This document shows positions 61,620-64,000 of a stretch of DNA of 64,000 nucleotides, piece after piece. The notes beneath the pieces are model-generated. The model was not told where the DNA came from, searched no databases, and saw nothing but the letters and a program-made list of their open reading frames with translations. Both the position numbers and the translations under genes were made by a program. This DNA is from Rhizobiales bacterium 65-79. Lineage in GTDB: Bacteria; Pseudomonadota; Alphaproteobacteria; Rhizobiales; Rhizobiaceae. Each line of letters starts with the position of its first letter. Within the stretch, counting starts at the first letter, position 1. Location: NCBI GenBank assembly GCA_001896885.1, contig MKRJ01000034.1:94223-158222 (forward strand). The letters are read 5' to 3'.

Positions 61620-62431
61620 CAGACGCCTTCAAAGGCGGCGTCGACGGCCTGCGTTGGGAGAAGCACGCGCCATGGCTCGACGAGAACGGCATGACCGGGT
61701 TCGGCGCCCAGTACGTAGTGCTTCGACCGCGGAAGCCGTGCTCGCAAGCGCGCTAGGACATCGTCGGTGACCCCGAGCGCGGCGCGCTGCTTCTCCAGCC
61801 ACCAGCCGGAAACGGAAGCGAGCGAGCGGTTGTCCAGCAGCTCGACATAATCGGCGACCTTGGTCGGATCGAGATAGCGCACCAGATCCAGCGACTTCAG
61901 GACCTCCTCGGCGCCGCCGGCGAGTTCCGGCCGGTGCAGGACATCGACGACCGTGCGTTCGACTGCGGTCACACGGACCGTCACCCCCTGCCGATCCATG
62001 GTCGTGGTCAGGTAGTCGGCCTTGCCTGTCGCCGCCAACGCCTTCGGCGGCGAGACGAAGCGGCAGGCGCCAAACGGCAGATCCACGCGTTCGGTTCGCC
62101 CGGCGCTAACGAGCTGGACTTCGTTGAACTCAGAATAGGCTATGCCATGCAGCTCAAGGGCTGAGTGAAACCCCAAGACGCCATCGGAGCGCAGCTTGCT
62201 CGCCGCGGCGAAGCGGTCGATCACCATCCGCTCGGCCGCCAGGTGCGCCGGCACCGCGGCAAACACCTCGCGACTGACGCGCTTGATGTTGCCAGCCCGC
62301 AGATGATGCCGGAGCAGGCTCGTAACATTGGCCGCCCCCGCCGGATGGCCGAAAGCCGCCGCGAACTCCGCCCGGGTGAAGACCGGATGAGCAGACAGGA
62401 AGCTGGCCGTTTTGTGCTGGCGAGGCTGCAT
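61619..62431 (-). CDS. abiEi: AbiEi-family antitoxin and autorepressor
   Basis: A 270-residue AbiEi-type antitoxin: N-terminal winged helix (KTASFLSAHPVFTRAEFAAAFGHPAGAANVTSLLRHHLRAGNIKRVSREVFA) plus C-terminal toxin-neutralising domain, with TAVERTVVDVLHRPELAGG. Type IV antitoxins bind their own promoter and repress it. ATG at 62431 is preferred over 62494 since the family N-terminus begins there and the promoter would otherwise lie inside the gene. First gene of the minus-strand defence group. Confidence 0.85.
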   Translation of the reverse strand: MQPRQHKTASFLSAHPVFTRAEFAAAFGHPAGAANVTSLLRHHLRAGNIKRVSREVFAAVPAHLAAERMVIDRFAAASKLRSDGVLGFHSALELHGIAYSEFNEVQLVSAGRTERVDLPFGACRFVSPPKALAATGKADYLTTTMDRQGVTVRVTAVERTVVDVLHRPELAGGAEEVLKSLDLVRYLDPTKVADYVELLDNRSLASVSGWWLEKQRAALGVTDDVLARLRARLPRSKHYVLGAEPGHAVLVEPWRVLLPTQAVDAAFEGV

Positions 62432-62447
62432 AATGAGTCTGTGATTC

Positions 62448-62494
62448 TGTGTCAAAGTGGGCAGTAAATAGCCATTCTGACGCAGATTTGTCAA
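62448..62494 (-). promoter_or_regulatory. abiE promoter with inverted-repeat operator
   Basis: On the minus strand TTGACA (62494-62489), 18 bases, TATTTA (62470-62465). The spacer and downstream region carry an imperfect inverted repeat, TGCGTCAGAATGG (62484-62472) and TGTGTCAAAGTGG (on the other strand, 62448-62460), 10 of 13 bases identical, flanking the -10. This fits AbiEi negative autoregulation through inverted repeats. Confidence 0.65.
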
Positions 62495-62678
62495 CGACGT
62501 TTTCCTGAGAAAAGGATCCGATGGCCGTCCCTTTGATCGTGGAAGCGCGCCGTATGGGCTAAAAATTACCCTTTCCGGCGCACTTTCTAGAACAAACCGC
62601 CCCGCGAAAGGACCGTACCAGACGAATTAAGCGGTTCCCTCCGTCAGATCTTTAATGTCAGATAATTTCAAACATATA

Positions 62679-62707
62679 TTGACTTTGTCAGTTTTCGTTA
62701 CTATTTT
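62679..62707 (+). promoter_or_regulatory. Promoter of the right-edge unit
   Basis: TTGACT (62679-62684), 17-base spacer, TATTTT (62702-62707), 20 bases before the ATG at 62727. The surrounding sequence is A+T-rich. The rest of the divergent gap 62495-62678 has no gene and no recognisable motif. Confidence 0.65.
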
Positions 62708-62726
62708 GCCGACATGGGAGGCGGCC

Positions 62727-63302
62727 ATGACCGATGGACCATTCAGAAATGCGGAGTTGCCAAGCAGCTGGAAGCGCTATGGCCAAGACCTGGTCAGCGA
62801 CGCCACGAGCCGTGAGGAGCGCACGACGCAGGCGTGCCACAGCATGATCGGTGACGTCGACATGAAGACGTTCAGTCCCCTTTTCGATGAACTCAAAACT
62901 CATGCCGACCGACCCCAAATGGACTTAGACCCGGTCACGGCGGTCGAAACGATTTTCGAGGCTCATCCAACGTCGCCGCTGGCGGATACCCTGCAAAGAC
63001 ATCTGATTGCGAATCTCCGGGATCAACTCCCTCCCGAGAAGGCGCTCGATCAGGCGCTCGACAGCACGACAAAAGAATGGATCGGCACCACCAAAAACCG
63101 GCTCGACGAAGAATGCATTCGTGCCCGCGAGCTCGGCGACATGAGCCGCGAAGATTACCAGAAGGGAATCGAGCGGAACCGAGAGACGTTCGCTGCCATC
63201 AAGCCCAGCGAACTCTGCGACGCCTTGGCCACCGGCAACAAGCGCGCGTTCAGGCAGGCGGTTGAGAAGAAAGCCGGCGTAGATGAGGGGCCCGAAGAGT
63301 GA
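62727..63302 (+). CDS. Unknown protein, first gene of the right-edge unit
   Basis: A 191-residue acidic helical protein, MTDGPFRNAELPSSWKRYGQ... I do not recognise it. Repeated helical segments (KTFSPLFDELKTHADRPQMDLDPVTAVETIFEA; SREDYQKGIERNRETFAAIK) suggest a protein-interaction role. GGGAGG 5 bases before ATG. Its stop overlaps the QueC-like GTG by 3-4 bases, so the two act together; by position it could match a small accessory subunit of a Qat-like system. Confidence 0.65.
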   Translation: MTDGPFRNAELPSSWKRYGQDLVSDATSREERTTQACHSMIGDVDMKTFSPLFDELKTHADRPQMDLDPVTAVETIFEAHPTSPLADTLQRHLIANLRDQLPPEKALDQALDSTTKEWIGTTKNRLDEECIRARELGDMSREDYQKGIERNRETFAAIKPSELCDALATGNKRAFRQAVEKKAGVDEGPEE

Positions 63303-64000
63303 GCGCCAATCCGAAATACTCACCGATGCCAGACAAGCGCTTGATCGTTATCGAGAAGGGACAGAAGCGCGGCCGCCGCACCCTCCCGAAGGGTGCTGTG
63401 ATCGCGGAGGTCGACCGTCACATTTGCTTTAATCCAGCGGTTCTGGATAGCTTTGACGTAAAGGGCTTCGAGCCCCTGCACTACGATATGCTCGTTCTCT
63501 GCGCCGCCATCGAGTTCGCTGACCGGCGTTGGAAGCGTCCGTTGGGCTGGCGCCGAGCCTTCGATGTGGCGATCCCAGTCATCGACCTTAAGGCCTGGCA
63601 GAAGCCGGAGGTTCTGAAGACCCTGCACAGCGTCTTGAACCACTTGACCGGCGACGCATGGCGATTGACCTTTGTCCAGGCAAAGAACCTCTCGCCGATC
63701 GGCACGCGGCAGATGCCGTTGGACTTCGGCAAGGCCAAGACCTTCGCCGTCGCTTACAGCGATGGTTTGGATTCGCGTGCCGTCTCCGCTCTGAGCGGGA
63801 GCGAGGCTGAGGCACTGTGTATCCGGGTCGCGGGCAATCGCCAGCGGCGCAAAAACGGGGATAGTTATTTCACGCAGATTCCCTTCAAGGTGAAGGGATA
63901 TCGCGGGAACGAGAGCAGCTTCCGCTCGCGGGGATTTCAGTTTGCGGCGGTGACGGCGATTGCTGCGCAGCTCTCAAACGTAACGCGCGTCATTGTTCCG
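63299..64000 (+). CDS. QueC-like PP-loop protein, cut by the window edge
   Basis: The frame runs open from GTG 63299 to the last base (234 codons). An ATG at 63326 is an alternative. Near residue 150 is KTFAVAYSDGLDSRAVSAL, a PP-loop ATP pyrophosphatase motif of the QueC/asparagine synthetase type, with SDGLDS in place of the usual SGGLDS. About 150 residues precede it, an N-terminal extension absent from housekeeping QueC. This matches QueC-like members of defence operons such as QatC. Function inferred; the C-terminal part is outside the window. Confidence 0.7.
   Translation, partial: MSANPKYSPMPDKRLIVIEKGQKRGRRTLPKGAVIAEVDRHICFNPAVLDSFDVKGFEPLHYDMLVLCAAIEFADRRWKRPLGWRRAFDVAIPVIDLKAWQKPEVLKTLHSVLNHLTGDAWRLTFVQAKNLSPIGTRQMPLDFGKAKTFAVAYSDGLDSRAVSALSGSEAEALCIRVAGNRQRRKNGDSYFTQIPFKVKGYRGNESSFRSRGFQFAAVTAIAAQLSNVTRVIVP

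Noticed and set aside
1-64000. tRNA, rRNA and CRISPR arrays
   Set aside because: No cloverleaf with a T-loop consensus, rRNA stretch, or regularly spaced identical repeats was found by eye; a covariance search would be decisive.

Overview
The window looks like a chromosomal segment of an alphaproteobacterium of the order Hyphomicrobiales (Rhizobiales), probably near Mesorhizobium/Phyllobacteriaceae. This rests on high GC, the split F-ATP synthase operon with paired b and b' subunits, BacA/SbmA, the glyQ/glyS neighbourhood, and short GC-rich palindromic repeats typical of these genomes. The species assignment is inference.

Bases 1-31500 are mostly ordinary core genome. In order they hold: the start of glyS, a cysteine hydrolase and glyQ (minus strand); two tandem small six-cysteine secreted proteins; a TPR protein; a polyprenyl diphosphate synthase with a TTG start; a DUF2007 protein, a methyltransferase, an S49 peptidase, ispE and a MoaB-like protein (plus); a PA0069-type radical SAM protein and rnhB; the atpI-B-E-F'-F operon with a clear promoter; a SleB-type hydrolase, der and a YfgM-like protein; NnrU; a polysaccharide deacetylase; an A+T-rich bacA-like transporter; an MFS carrier; a 24-residue membrane peptide with a partner membrane protein and a strong terminator; a PLP decarboxylase; a 2'-5' RNA ligase-like protein; a winged-helix regulator paired with a beta-propeller protein; and a molybdopterin oxidoreductase. 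Palindromic repeats sit in frame inside the essential genes glyQ and ispE, and probably glyS.

Bases 31700-40930 are accessory. A mercury resistance cluster (merR, merT, merP, merF-like, a merB-merA fusion, a second FAD disulfide reductase, a second MerR with YnfA, and several small membrane or cysteine proteins) is bracketed by two diverged direct repeats of about 225 bp, about 7.92 kb apart. Two small genes here, at 32448 and 39546, carry single-base frameshifts. Both MerR-type promoters, with 19-bp spacers and dyads, are readable.

Bases 40930-64000 are a defence island. Fourteen minus-strand genes, most with 1-4 bp stop/start overlaps, run from an AbiEi/AbiEii pair through an SNF2-type helicase, DUF4391, a DUF262 remnant, an HNH nuclease, a type III-like Mod and Res, an unknown protein with an XRE-ImmA/IrrE peptidase, an Mrr-like nuclease, a TM0106-type nuclease-helicase and a Gabija pair (GajA, GajB). 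The AbiE promoter contains an inverted repeat fitting autoregulation. Divergently, the right edge starts a further unit: an unknown protein and a truncated QueC-like PP-loop protein, which recalls Qat-type defence. The best candidates for something undescribed are the helicase-DUF4391-HNH-Mod-Res unit under AbiE, the unknown-ImmA-Mrr-TM0106 genes coupled to Gabija, and the QueC-like operon leaving the window.
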